DNA of 64,000 nt from positions 124,001-188,000 of the forward strand of contig CAWAEG010000011.1 of the NCBI GenBank assembly GCA_963780895.1, in the 5' to 3' direction. The first letter of the stretch is position 1. Each line of letters starts with the position of its first letter. This DNA is from DASQFI01 sp963780895. GTDB taxonomy: Bacteria > Acidobacteriota > Vicinamibacteria > Vicinamibacterales > SCN-69-37. Positions 1-9,429 of this stretch are shown piece after piece. The notes below the pieces were generated by a model. It did not search any database, was not told the DNA's origin, and was given only the letters and a program-made list of their open reading frames with translations. Made by a program: the position numbers and the translations under genes.

Positions 1-1
1 C

Positions 2-1663
2 GTTCAGGATCCGACGCGGCCGAACGTTCAGCTCGTCGTCCAGCAGGGAGGACGCGTCCGCGTCGTGCAGGACGGCGTGCTCCTCGCTGCCGATTTCCTC
101 AACCTGACCGGTCAGATCAGTGCCACCGGCGAACAAGGACTGCTTGGCCTGGCGTTCGCTCCGGACTCCGCATCGAGCGGCCGGGTGTTCGTCAATTTCA
201 CCGATCTGTCGGGCAACACGGTCATCGCGCGATTTCTGCGCGACCCCGTCAATCCACTGCGTGTGGTTCCGGCCAGCCGATTCGATCTGGTCTGGCCCGG
301 CGGCGTGCCGTTCATCGGACAGCCGTTTGCGAACCACAACGGCGGCCATCTCGCATTCGGACCCGAGGGGTATCTCTACATCGGTCTCGGCGACGGAGGC
401 GCGGGCAACGATCCCTTCCATCTCGCGCAGACTCCGGGGTCCCTGCTCGGAAAGATGCTGCGAATCGACATCGCGGTGCCCGGAAACGATCCCATCGGCT
501 ACCGTGTTCCTTCTGACAATCCCTTTGTCGGCGTCGCCGGCGTTCTTCCCGAGATCTGGGCCTTCGGGTTGCGAAACCCGTGGCGGTACAACTTCGATCA
601 TCCGGCGCTCGGCGGCAACGGGGCGCTCCTGATCGCGGACGTTGGTCAGAACAACTGGGAAGAGCTCAACTATGAGCCGGCGGGACACGCGGGCCGGAAC
701 TACGGCTGGCGGAACCGCGAAGGCGCGAATCCGAATGTCGGCACCCTGCCACCGTTCTCGCTACCCTTAATCGATCCGATTCATCAGTATTCGCACGCGG
801 ATGGCAACGCGATCACGGGCGGGTTCGTCTATCGCGGCGCTGCGCTCGGTCCCGCCTATCAAGGCCGCTACTTCTTCGCCGACATTGGTTTTGGACGCGT
901 GTGGTCCATTCGCCTGGTCGTCAATCCCCAGACCGGAGAAGCGACGGCAGCGGACCTCCTCGAGCACACGGCAGAGTTCGGACTGTCTGCATTCTTTCCG
1001 GTGAGCTTCGGGCTCGACTCGTCAGGCGAGCTCTACGTCGTCAACCTCGCCGGCACCGTTCATCGGGTGAACCTTGCTTCGGTGCCGGGTCCTGGCGGGT
1101 GCGCGACGCCCAATCCGTTCGTCGCGTTCGGCGGAGGAACATGCGTCAACGGCGGCTGGCTGCCGCCCGGCCTGGCGCCTCCTTCCGGGGGCGCCGCGCC
1201 ACCGCCACCACCCCCGCCAGCGCCTCCGCCGCCCCAGACGGGATGCGCGACGCCCAATCCGTTCGTCGCTCTTGGGGGAGGAACGTGCGTCAACGGTGGC
1301 TGGCTGCCGCCAGGTCTGGCGCCGCCTGTGACGCCGCCTTCGGGAGGAGGTTCCGGCCCACCGCCGCCGCCACCGCCACCACCGCCCACTCCACCTCCAC
1401 CGCCGCCCCAGACGGGATGCGCGACGCCCGATCCGTTCGTCGCCCTTGGCGGCGGGACGTGTTTCAACGGCGGCTGGCTGCCGCCCGGTATCGCGCCGCC
1501 GTCGGGAGGCTCGGGCCAGCCACCGCTGCCACCACCGGCACCGACGGGGTGCGCGACACCCGATCCGTTCGTCGCCCTTGGCGGCGGGACGTGTTTCAAC
1601 GGCGGCTGGCTGCCGCCGGGCATCGCGCCGCTGCTCATGAATCTGACCATCCGCGGAGGTTGA
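2..1663 (+). CDS. PQQ-dependent sugar dehydrogenase (glucose/sorbosone dehydrogenase family), 5' truncated, with repeat tail
   Basis: The frame is open to the first base, so the N-terminus and any signal peptide lie upstream; 553 residues are visible. The catalytic beta-propeller fills about the first 360: an entry motif like QQGGRVRVVQDG, then HNGGHLAFGPEGYLYIGLGD, GLRNPWRYNFD and DVGQNNWEELN, all typical of soluble aldose or sorbosone dehydrogenases that use PQQ. The family oxidises sugars in the periplasm or outside the cell. The last 190 residues are unlike the usual family: four copies of a 29-residue Cys/Trp module joined by polyproline linkers. The start at 65 (GTG) is only internal. 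The family call is firm; the substrate cannot be read. Confidence 0.85.
   Translation, partial: VQDPTRPNVQLVVQQGGRVRVVQDGVLLAADFLNLTGQISATGEQGLLGLAFAPDSASSGRVFVNFTDLSGNTVIARFLRDPVNPLRVVPASRFDLVWPGGVPFIGQPFANHNGGHLAFGPEGYLYIGLGDGGAGNDPFHLAQTPGSLLGKMLRIDIAVPGNDPIGYRVPSDNPFVGVAGVLPEIWAFGLRNPWRYNFDHPALGGNGALLIADVGQNNWEELNYEPAGHAGRNYGWRNREGANPNVGTLPPFSLPLIDPIHQYSHADGNAITGGFVYRGAALGPAYQGRYFFADIGFGRVWSIRLVVNPQTGEATAADLLEHTAEFGLSAFFPVSFGLDSSGELYVVNLAGTVHRVNLASVPGPGGCATPNPFVAFGGGTCVNGGWLPPGLAPPSGGAAPPPPPPPAPPPPQTGCATPNPFVALGGGTCVNGGWLPPGLAPPVTPPSGGGSGPPPPPPPPPPTPPPPPPQTGCATPDPFVALGGGTCFNGGWLPPGIAPPSGGSGQPPLPPPAPTGCATPDPFVALGGGTCFNGGWLPPGIAPLLMNLTIRGG
1097..1633 (+). repeat. Four copies of a 29-codon Cys/Trp module with polyproline linkers
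   Basis: Modules start at 1097, 1241, 1415 and 1547. Each begins GCATP[ND]PFVA, continues with GGGTC[VF]NGGWLPPG and ends APP or near it. The linkers are runs of proline of different lengths. Copies 3 and 4 are almost identical at the DNA level, so the last duplication is recent. Each module has two cysteines and one tryptophan, which suggests a small disulfide-closed unit. Confidence 0.9.
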
Positions 1664-1716
1664 GGAACGGCCGCACCATCACGGTAGAATCCGGCGCTCG
1701 ACGCGGCCTCCACCTG

Positions 1717-3270
1717 ATGCGGCTTTTTCTCCTGGTCCTCCTTCTCGCGCTCCGGGCGCCATCGCTGGTCCAGCCTGCCGGTGGCGATCAGGGCCTGTAC
1801 GGCTATGAAGGTCAGCGCATCCTCGATGGCGGCGTGCCCTACCGTGACATGTGGGACCAGAAGCCGCCTGGCATCGCGTTTCTCTACGCAGGCCTGTTGA
1901 GGATCTGGCCGCACGAATCGATCGTCGCGGCGGCGGATCTCGCGGCCGCGGCCGTCGTGGCCTGGCTGCTCGTCAACCTCGGCCAGCGTCGCTTTTCTCC
2001 CAACGTCGGCTATGGCGCCGCCACGCTCTTCCTGCTGTTCGGCGATCCCTCGCTCCAGCGGCTCAGCGGGATCTACGTGCGCGGGCAATGTGAGCCATTC
2101 ATCGCTCTCGCCGTGACGGGCGCGCTCGTGCTGGTCGCGCGCGGCGGAACGAGGGGGCGATTTCGGCTTCTCCTCGCGGGCATGGCGATAGCCGCTGCGT
2201 TCTGGCTGAAATACAACGCCATCACCTACGGTCTTTTGCTGGTATTGGCTCTCTGGGCCTGGATGCCCGACGAACGGAAGTCGCCTCGAGCGCTGGCGCG
2301 CGATCTGACATGGGCGGGGCTTGGCGCTGCTGCCGGCATCGCCGTCGTCCTGGGCTACATCGTCGTGAACGGCGCGTTCCACGACTTCCGGCTCGCCACG
2401 ATTGACTACAACATTCGCTATTCGCAGGAAACGTACGCGAGTCCCACCAGCGTGCTGCAGTACATGTTCGTGCTTCCGATCGGCCGAGCGAAGGTCGACA
2501 TGTTGTGGTTTCTCGGCGGCATCGGATCGCTGCTGCTGTTCACGCAGATTCGATCCAGCCGGTCCGCGATCGTGGCTCTTGGCTGGCTCGTGGCGGCATT
2601 CCTCTCGATCGCGGTGAACGGCCAGCGCGATCTGCCGAACTACTTCGTTCAAGCCAATCCAGCCCTGGGCCTGGCCGCCGCGGCGGGTCTGGCGAGGTTG
2701 TTCAGTCGTCCCGTCTGGATGGCCTATGCGGTCGGTTTTCTGCTCCTCGCGGGAATCTGGAGGGTCGGCGCGGACCGTCCCGTGGCGGGACTGCGGTGGG
2801 CCGGCTTGCCCGGACTGATCGAGAACGTCCGGTACGATTTGGCCCACGCGTTCGGCGCCACCGATCGTGAGACGTATTTGCGCCGTTTCAAGGGCGCCAA
2901 ACATGACGCGTCGGAAATTCACGATTTGTCGCGATACGTGCGCGAGACGACGACGCCGGCCGATCCGGTTTTCGTGTTCGGCTTCTCAGGCGGCAGTGTG
3001 GGCTGGCACAGCGAACGGATCAGTCCTTCCCGGTTCTTCTGGAGCTATCCGGTGATCATCCAGTTTGCCGCCGGCCAACCTGGTTACGGGCCCGCGGGGC
3101 TTCTCGACGATCTCAAGCGGCGGCCGCCGGCCCTCGTGGCGCTGCAGAGGGAGCAGTGGCAATCGGAGGCCTTCTTCCTGAGTCAGGACGCGCTGCGTAC
3201 GTGGCTCGAAGCCGGGTACGTCCGCGATCGCGACACCCCGATGTTCGCCGTGTGGCGAAGAAAAACGTAA
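1717..3270 (+). CDS. Polytopic membrane glycosyltransferase-like protein (GT39/ArnT-like)
   Basis: A 517-residue integral membrane protein. The ATG at 1717 was chosen because it opens a hydrophobic segment (MRLFLLVLLLALRAPSL); the frame upstream is a shadow of the previous gene. The early loop has the family pattern DQGLYGYEGQRILDGGVPYR followed by WDQKPPGI, as in PMT/ArnT-type enzymes that use polyprenyl-phosphate sugars and carry an acidic first periplasmic loop. About nine to eleven membrane segments follow, then a soluble C-terminal part. It lies 53 bases after the sugar dehydrogenase and before another polytopic protein. The donor and acceptor are unknown. Confidence 0.7.
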   Translation: MRLFLLVLLLALRAPSLVQPAGGDQGLYGYEGQRILDGGVPYRDMWDQKPPGIAFLYAGLLRIWPHESIVAAADLAAAAVVAWLLVNLGQRRFSPNVGYGAATLFLLFGDPSLQRLSGIYVRGQCEPFIALAVTGALVLVARGGTRGRFRLLLAGMAIAAAFWLKYNAITYGLLLVLALWAWMPDERKSPRALARDLTWAGLGAAAGIAVVLGYIVVNGAFHDFRLATIDYNIRYSQETYASPTSVLQYMFVLPIGRAKVDMLWFLGGIGSLLLFTQIRSSRSAIVALGWLVAAFLSIAVNGQRDLPNYFVQANPALGLAAAAGLARLFSRPVWMAYAVGFLLLAGIWRVGADRPVAGLRWAGLPGLIENVRYDLAHAFGATDRETYLRRFKGAKHDASEIHDLSRYVRETTTPADPVFVFGFSGGSVGWHSERISPSRFFWSYPVIIQFAAGQPGYGPAGLLDDLKRRPPALVALQREQWQSEAFFLSQDALRTWLEAGYVRDRDTPMFAVWRRKT

Positions 3271-3359
3271 CACCTGGAGAGATCGGGCTATCGCGCGCTC
3301 GCGCTATCGATCGATGTCAGTGCATTCTCTCTGCGTTAACGTATGGGCGGCGCCGACAG

Positions 3360-5138
3360 ATGTCTGGTTATGTCTCTCTGGTCCTGGCGGCGATCGTCGG
3401 CGCGACAGCGTTTGCCGTGTATCTTCCCGCGCTCTGGACCGGCTTCACGGCAGACGACTTCTTCATTCTCGCGCGCCTCAGGCAGTTCGGTGGACTTGAC
3501 CGTCCGCTCGAATACTTCGGGCCGCTCGGGTTCTTCGAGTACTACCGCCCCCTCACGTTTCTCTCGCACGCGCTCGACTGGGAAATCTGGCGCATGAACC
3601 CGGCGGGGTTTCATCTGACCAACGTCGGTCTCCATGCCGGCAATAGCGTGCTCGTCTTCGCGCTCGGCCGGCAACTGGCCGGCCGAGCGATGGCGGTCGT
3701 CGCGGGGCTCCTGTTCGCCCTCCACCCGGCGAGTCACGAAGCCGTCTACTGGATCTCTGCCCGGTTCGATCTGCTGGCGACGTTCCTGTCGCTCATTGCC
3801 CTTGTTCTCGCGTGCGGACCGACGCGTGGCTACGTGTTCGGCGTTCTGGCATTCGGGCTCGCCCTGCTCGCCAAGGAATCCGCGCTCGCCCTGCCGGTTG
3901 TGGTACTCGCGCACGACGTCCTCATTCGTCGTCTCGACTGGCGGCAGGCGGCACGCCGGCTGCTGCCGTTCGTTGTCGTTGCGGGTGCGTATGGCTTGCT
4001 GCGATCTCAGGTCGGCGCGCTGGACGCCGTCGGAGGAGCCGAGAGACTTCCCAAGCTCCTGCTGCTGGCAGCGATGACGGCCGGACTGTTCTGGGTGGCT
4101 CGTTCGCAACCGGCGTGGTCCGCCAAAAGCCTTCGCGTTCACACGGTGGTCGGCGGGATTGTGCTCGGAGCCGGTCTTATGGGGGCGCTCCTGGCACTTT
4201 CGGCATCGTCGGGCTGGCTGCGGGAGAAGATTGGATTCGCCAGCTTCAGCCTGTTCTATCTGTTCAGTCCCGTCGCCGTCCCTTCACCACCGTCGCATTT
4301 TTTCGATCGGCCGGCCGCGTCGCTTGCTGCGATCGAATTGGTTGTCCTGTTTGGAGTGGTCGCTCTGGCGTGGCGCAACCGGCAGTGGATCCTGACTCAC
4401 CCACAGGTTGTGTTCCTGCTTGTCTTCACCGCCGCGACGCTGGTTCCTGTGTCCTCGATGACGAGCGGACCGCGATACCTGTATTTGGCTTCGACCGGCG
4501 TCTCATTGCTCTGGGGAATGGTTTTTCTATCACTTCCGCTCGCACGTCGATCGCGAGCCGTTGCCGTCCTGGCTGTGGCGTTGGGCATTGCAGTCGTCCA
4601 GCTTGCCGCCGCCGGCCGGTCCTGGAAGTGGGCGTCCGACATGACGGACGATGCGCTGACGTTGATGACCGGGGCGCTGGTTCCGTGCGGGACTCACGAC
4701 ATCGTCGTCCTGACCACGCCGGTCGGTATTCGCGGCGTCTTCTCCAATCTCAACGAAGTGGCCTTCGAGGTCAGGGGTTGCTCCCCGGCGTCGTGGACGA
4801 GCCTGCTTCGGGTGGTCAGGTCAGATGCGCACGTGGAGGTCAGCCGGCATGAAGATCGGATCGAGCTGCGAGTACCCGAGTACGCAGACAATTTCGTCGC
4901 GTCGCGCGATTTGCGCCACTTCGATCTGCCGGTGACCGGACCGGAGCCATTGAGCATCGACACACCCGTCGGCCGTCTCGACAGCACGGCCGAAAACGGC
5001 GCGCGCATCTTCCGGTTGTCGGTTGCCCGGCGGCTTCGTCAGGCCTGCTTCTTTTTCTACAGCGACGGCCGGTTGCAGGCGCTGGGCACAGCGCAGACCG
5101 ACGGCCTGGCGCAGCCTGCATGTGGAATCGGGCGATAG
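3360..5138 (+). CDS. Polytopic membrane protein, TMTC/GT39-like
   Basis: 592 residues from an ATG that begins MSGYVSLVLAAIVGATAFAV. The first loop carries FTADDFFILARLRQF, then YYRPLTFLSHALDWEIW and HPASHEAVYWISARFDLLAT, a pattern shared with TMTC-type and related GT-C mannosyltransferase-like proteins. The PRYLYLASTGVSLLW segment is also typical of that group. About ten membrane segments are followed by a C-terminal soluble domain of about 150 residues that I do not recognise. It probably transfers or flips sugar from a lipid carrier, but that is inference. It stands next to another GT-C-like gene. Confidence 0.6.
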   Translation: MSGYVSLVLAAIVGATAFAVYLPALWTGFTADDFFILARLRQFGGLDRPLEYFGPLGFFEYYRPLTFLSHALDWEIWRMNPAGFHLTNVGLHAGNSVLVFALGRQLAGRAMAVVAGLLFALHPASHEAVYWISARFDLLATFLSLIALVLACGPTRGYVFGVLAFGLALLAKESALALPVVVLAHDVLIRRLDWRQAARRLLPFVVVAGAYGLLRSQVGALDAVGGAERLPKLLLLAAMTAGLFWVARSQPAWSAKSLRVHTVVGGIVLGAGLMGALLALSASSGWLREKIGFASFSLFYLFSPVAVPSPPSHFFDRPAASLAAIELVVLFGVVALAWRNRQWILTHPQVVFLLVFTAATLVPVSSMTSGPRYLYLASTGVSLLWGMVFLSLPLARRSRAVAVLAVALGIAVVQLAAAGRSWKWASDMTDDALTLMTGALVPCGTHDIVVLTTPVGIRGVFSNLNEVAFEVRGCSPASWTSLLRVVRSDAHVEVSRHEDRIELRVPEYADNFVASRDLRHFDLPVTGPEPLSIDTPVGRLDSTAENGARIFRLSVARRLRQACFFFYSDGRLQALGTAQTDGLAQPACGIGR

Positions 5139-5173
5139 TCGGCCCGTCCCCCCTCATGTACTATCTGGTCGTC

Positions 5174-7018
5174 ATGCGAGCGATCTCGTTGCGCGCGATC
5201 TGGGCGACAGGCTTCGGCGCGGTGCTTGGCGCCGTCTGCCTTCCGGCCGTCACTTTCCGCCCGGAGCAGGCGGTGTCGTCTTCCAGTGGATGGCTGCAAT
5301 GGGGCGGACCCAGCCGCGATTTCATCGTCGGCGCGACCGGCCTGTCCGAAACATGGCCGGAGGGCGGGCCGCGCGTGGTCTGGACCAGGCCGCTTGGCCC
5401 GGGTCACTCGTCGATTCTGGTCGACGAGGGGATGCTCTTCACGATGTATCGCGTCGGCAACGGCCGGGCGCGCCAGGGTCCATGGGATCCCGCCGAATCC
5501 GTGGTGGCGCTGGACGCGGCGACCGGGAAAACGATTTGGGAACACAAGTACGCGGCGAAGATCGAGGACTTCAGCTTCGGCGCGGGTCCGCACTCGACGC
5601 CGCTCATCGTCGGGAACCGGCTGTTCACGATCGGCACGAACAAGCAGCTGTTCGCGTTCGAGAAGAAAACCGGCAAGGTGCTCTGGTCGCACGATCTCAT
5701 CGCCGAGATGAGCGCGCCCTCGCTTCTCATCCGGCCGGTCGTGAAGGCCGGCTACGGCTGCAGCCCGATCGCGTACCGCGACACGATCATCTGCTCGGTC
5801 GGCGGCCCCGGCCAGTCCGTCGTGGCATTCCGGCAGAGCGACGGCGGCACCGTCTGGAAGAGCGGGGACTTCCTGGTGTCGGAGACCGCGCCGATCCTCA
5901 TCACAGTCGGCGGCCGCGAACAGCTTGTGATGCTCGGCGGCGGGACGGTCAACGGCCTCGATCCGGCGAGCGGGCGGATCCTCTGGTCGCATGCGCACGA
6001 TCCGGGCAACGACCTGAACATGAACACGCCCATCTGGGGACCGGACAACATCCTGTTCCTGTCATCGGCGTACAAAGCCGGCAGCCGCGCGGTCCGGCTC
6101 ATCCAGAGCGGCGGAGAGACCCAGACGGAAGAGTTGTGGTTCAGCATCCGCGTCCGCTACATGTTTCTCAACGCGCTGCGTCTCGGCGATCACGTCTACG
6201 GCACCGCCGGCGATCTCGGTCCGTCGTTTCTGACCGCGATGGACATCAAGACCGGTCAGATGGTCTGGCAGCATCGCGGTATCGGCCGCGCGAGCATGGT
6301 CTACGCCGACGGGAAGGCGATCCTCATGGAAGAGGACGGCGATCTCTCGCTGGTGAAGCTGGCGCCTGAAGGCGTCACCGTGCTCGCGCAGGCCAAACTG
6401 TTCGAGACGATGTCGTGGACCGTGCCGACGCTCTCGGGCGGGACGCTGTTCGCGCGCGACCGGGAGAAAATCGTCGCACTCGACGTCGGCGGCAAGTCAG
6501 TGCCGCCGCCGGCCCCGCCGCCACCGGCCGCGCCAGCGCCGCCAGCCGGCGCTGCGTCTAAACCGCCGACGGACGTCTCCGGCACCTGGAAGCTCGATCC
6601 GGCGCGCAGCACGGTCACGACCGCCACGCTTCCCGGCCTGATCAAGGCCGGCGCGCCGCAGGTGCTGCACATCACGCACGCTGCGAACGGCACGGTCGTC
6701 GTCGAGAGCCAGATCAACGAGAGCCACGCCCGCGTGTTCAAGCCCGGACAGACGACGACCACGCCGATGTGGCCCACCGGCAGCATCACCGCGATGTCGC
6801 GATGGGAGAGCCGCTCGCTCGTCAGCGAGGGCACGCAGGAATCGGCCGGTGGCACCGTGCGGGTCAGCGAGTCGTTTTCAATCAGTGCTGACGGCAAGAC
6901 CCTCAGCGTGGACGTGACGGTCGGCGAGGCCGCTACGAAAATGCAGAGTACGCTGGTCTACTCACGGCAGCCGGCCGCGGAGTCGTGCAAGGCGTGGCCG
7001 ACGCCTTGCAAGGTGTAA
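5174..7018 (+). CDS. PQQ-type beta-propeller protein with C-terminal add-on domain
   Basis: 614 residues. The ATG at 5174 gives a signal peptide (MRAISLRAIWATGFGAVLGA); an in-frame ATG at 5156 is the alternative. The mature protein starts with WLQWGGPSRDF and repeats blades of the type VVALDAATGKTIWEHKY, AFEKKTGKVLWSHDL and GLDPASGRILWSHAHD, as in BamB-like and quinoprotein-like propellers. After a Pro/Ala linker near residue 440 comes a domain starting DVSGTWKLDPARSTV, seen in many acidobacterial secreted proteins. No PQQ-enzyme active-site residues are evident, so it is more likely a scaffold or binding propeller than a dehydrogenase. Confidence 0.75.
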   Translation: MRAISLRAIWATGFGAVLGAVCLPAVTFRPEQAVSSSSGWLQWGGPSRDFIVGATGLSETWPEGGPRVVWTRPLGPGHSSILVDEGMLFTMYRVGNGRARQGPWDPAESVVALDAATGKTIWEHKYAAKIEDFSFGAGPHSTPLIVGNRLFTIGTNKQLFAFEKKTGKVLWSHDLIAEMSAPSLLIRPVVKAGYGCSPIAYRDTIICSVGGPGQSVVAFRQSDGGTVWKSGDFLVSETAPILITVGGREQLVMLGGGTVNGLDPASGRILWSHAHDPGNDLNMNTPIWGPDNILFLSSAYKAGSRAVRLIQSGGETQTEELWFSIRVRYMFLNALRLGDHVYGTAGDLGPSFLTAMDIKTGQMVWQHRGIGRASMVYADGKAILMEEDGDLSLVKLAPEGVTVLAQAKLFETMSWTVPTLSGGTLFARDREKIVALDVGGKSVPPPAPPPPAAPAPPAGAASKPPTDVSGTWKLDPARSTVTTATLPGLIKAGAPQVLHITHAANGTVVVESQINESHARVFKPGQTTTTPMWPTGSITAMSRWESRSLVSEGTQESAGGTVRVSESFSISADGKTLSVDVTVGEAATKMQSTLVYSRQPAAESCKAWPTPCKV

Positions 7019-7034
7019 GGCCCAAGGCCCAGGC
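7017..7034. repeat. Short AAGGCCC heptamer repeat
   Basis: Two exact AAGGCCC units (7017-7030) and a partial third, overlapping the stop codon of the preceding gene and filling the 22-base gap to the next, convergent gene. Confidence 0.6.
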
Positions 7035-7040
7035 AAGACG

Positions 7041-9296
7041 TTACTGCCTGCGACGAACTTCGATCACCTCGAACACGCCGCGATCCAGAAACAGGTCTGT
7101 TCCGTCTGTGCGCAAGCTGCTGACCGGCAGATCGACGTCGATCACGCCTCCGCTGCGGGTCGAGCCACCCGATGCCGCCGGTTCAGGAGCCGGTACCGCG
7201 CCGTTACAGCTTTCCGTCGTCGAGGTCAGGCTGACTGCGTCCGTGAACGCGCAGACGTAGCGCCGCAGGCGATCCATCGCGAGCCGCGTTTCGGTGATGC
7301 CGTGTCCCTGGCGCGGATAGCGCACGTATGTGACGTCCTTCCCGAGATCTTTGAGCGCCTTGTAGAACTCGTCGGCCTGCGTCGGCGGCACGCGCGCGTC
7401 ATTGGCGCCGTGCATGATCAGCATCTTCGACTTCACGTTCTTCACGTGCTGAATCGGCGAGAGCTTCTGGTAGACGCCCGGGTTTTCCCACGGCGTGCCG
7501 AAGAACCACCCGAGGTACGCCGGAATGTCGGTCGTCGAGTACATCGAATACAGGTTCGTGAGACCCGCGCCCGGCGAGATGAGCTTGAACCGATCCGTCT
7601 GCGTGGACATCCAGAACGTCATGTAGCCGCCGTAGCTCCAGCCGTAGGCGATCAGCCGGTTCGGGTCGGCCCAGCCCTGCGCGATCACGTAATCGACGCC
7701 CTTCATGATGTCGTCGTAATCGGTGATGCCCCACGTGTTCTGGTTTGCGTTGAGGAACTTCTGGCCGTAGTTCGTGCTGCCGCGGAAGTTGGGCTGCAGG
7801 ACGAGGAAGCCGTTGGCGGCCAGGACTTGATTGATCGAGCTGAACCCTTCGGTCGATGCGCCGCTCGGACCGCCGTGAGGATTGACGATGAGCGGATAAC
7901 GGGTACCCGAAATGAAGCCCACGGGACGCGTCAGGACTCCTTCAACGGCTCCGCCGTCGGAGTTCATCCATTTGATTGTTTCCACCTTGCCGAGCTGCAC
8001 CTGCTCTTTGTCGATCCACGGATTTGAGTTGGTGAGCCTGACCGGCGCCGCGTAGCCGTTGCCCTCCCGCCTGGCCGTCCAGAGATCGCTCGGCTGCGTG
8101 CCCGTGCTATGGGTGTACACCCACGTCGTGTTGTCGTTCGAGAGTTCGTACGCGCCGCTCACGCCCGTGACCGGCGGACGCGTCGTCGTGAGCTCGCCCG
8201 TGACGACGTCTACACCGAACAGTGCGGTGCGTGTGCCCTGACCCGTGGACCAGTAGACCGTTTTCCCGTCAGCGGACCAGGTCGGCGTGCCCAGGTCGAG
8301 GTCGAAGTTCTGAAGCAGGACCTTGGGCGCGCCGCCGGCGACCGGGAACAGATGCAGCTTGTCGTACCACTGCGTGTTGCCCGCCTGCCGTTTGGAGGCG
8401 ATGGCGAGCGTGCGTCCGTCGGGCGACCAGCGCGGCGACGTGTCCGGTCCTGTGTTGTCGTAGAACTTCCGCGCGCGTCCCTCGAGATCCGTCAGCCAGA
8501 CGTCAGCCCAGGCCGAATCGTCCACCTTCGTCGTGGGACGTGTCACGAACGCGATCGACTGCGAATCGGGGGACCACTGCGGGTCGCTCGCCACGAACTT
8601 GCCTTCGCTGATCCGCCTCTCCTTGCCCGACTCGATGTCCAGATACCAGACGTGCGTCCAGCGAAACGTCTCGTCCACCACCACGGCGTCGTCCCGTTCG
8701 CGCCGCCGGCGGCGGTCTTCCGGGGTCAGCGGATCCTGCGAGAGGAACAGCAGCTTCTTGCCGTCCGGAGAGATCGAGAAGGTCGAGACGCCGCCCTCAT
8801 GTTTCGTGGCGGCCCAGGCTTCGCCGCCGTCGGTGTACATGAAAAACACCTGATTGGTCGGGCCGTCGCCTTCCGTGGCCCCGCCCGGGGCCGGTGTGGC
8901 CGGCGCGGCCGGTGCTGCAGCGCCCGTGGACCGAGACGACAGAAACGCGATCTTGCTCCCGTCGGGGAACCAGGCAGGCGACGTCGTGTTGGCCTCGCCG
9001 AACGTCAGCTGACGCGCGCCCGTGCCATCCATGCGCACGCGCCAGAGGTGGGTCTTCGTCCGCAGCTGGGCGTCGGTCCAGTCGCGGACGGTCTGGGTGT
9101 ACATCACCCACTTGTCGTCGGGCGAGATAGCCGGCGATCCGACGTTGACGAAGCTCTGCGTGTCTTTGACGGTCATCAGACGCGGTTTGGCGGCGGCCTG
9201 ATCCTCGCGGGCGGCGACTGGTGCGGGTGAAACCCCGGCCGCGGCGCCGGCGAGCGCCAGGCTGACGATGGCGATGACGGGAATGCGGTGTGTCAT
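7041..9296 (-). CDS. S9 family peptidase (prolyl oligopeptidase / acylaminoacyl-peptidase type)
   Basis: 751 residues, exported: the ATG at 9296 opens MTHRIPVIAIVSLALAGAAA and has GGAG about eight bases upstream. An N-terminal TolB/PD40-like propeller (for example VNVGSPAISPDDKWVMYTQT and SPRWSPDGRTLAIASKRQ) gates a C-terminal alpha/beta hydrolase. The catalytic serine lies in GWSYGGYMTF, the aspartate in HGANDARVP and the histidine in RQGHGITE. Such enzymes cleave short or N-blocked peptides, here in the periplasm. A short tail after the hydrolase domain is rich in Ala/Gly/Ser. The gene is monocistronic and convergent with the propeller gene that ends at 7018. Confidence 0.92.
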   Translation of the reverse strand: MTHRIPVIAIVSLALAGAAAGVSPAPVAAREDQAAAKPRLMTVKDTQSFVNVGSPAISPDDKWVMYTQTVRDWTDAQLRTKTHLWRVRMDGTGARQLTFGEANTTSPAWFPDGSKIAFLSSRSTGAAAPAAPATPAPGGATEGDGPTNQVFFMYTDGGEAWAATKHEGGVSTFSISPDGKKLLFLSQDPLTPEDRRRRRERDDAVVVDETFRWTHVWYLDIESGKERRISEGKFVASDPQWSPDSQSIAFVTRPTTKVDDSAWADVWLTDLEGRARKFYDNTGPDTSPRWSPDGRTLAIASKRQAGNTQWYDKLHLFPVAGGAPKVLLQNFDLDLGTPTWSADGKTVYWSTGQGTRTALFGVDVVTGELTTTRPPVTGVSGAYELSNDNTTWVYTHSTGTQPSDLWTARREGNGYAAPVRLTNSNPWIDKEQVQLGKVETIKWMNSDGGAVEGVLTRPVGFISGTRYPLIVNPHGGPSGASTEGFSSINQVLAANGFLVLQPNFRGSTNYGQKFLNANQNTWGITDYDDIMKGVDYVIAQGWADPNRLIAYGWSYGGYMTFWMSTQTDRFKLISPGAGLTNLYSMYSTTDIPAYLGWFFGTPWENPGVYQKLSPIQHVKNVKSKMLIMHGANDARVPPTQADEFYKALKDLGKDVTYVRYPRQGHGITETRLAMDRLRRYVCAFTDAVSLTSTTESCNGAVPAPEPAASGGSTRSGGVIDVDLPVSSLRTDGTDLFLDRGVFEVIEVRRRQ

Positions 9297-9429
9297 GGCG
9301 GACTCCAACTGGTGAAGTGCTGGCTGATTATGAGCCATCCGGGCCGGGCGCGCGCAGATCCGGGCCGAAGCGCGGCGGTGCGGGACGGGTCGTGCGCCGC
9401 GCGAAAAACCGCGTGCTAGCATCCGGATC

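Noticed and set aside
1060..2922. A 620-codon open frame on the minus strand
   Set aside because: It is antisense to the dehydrogenase tail and the GT39-like gene, has Arg/Gln/Gly-rich shadow composition and no protein family features; long antisense frames are expected in GC-rich DNA.
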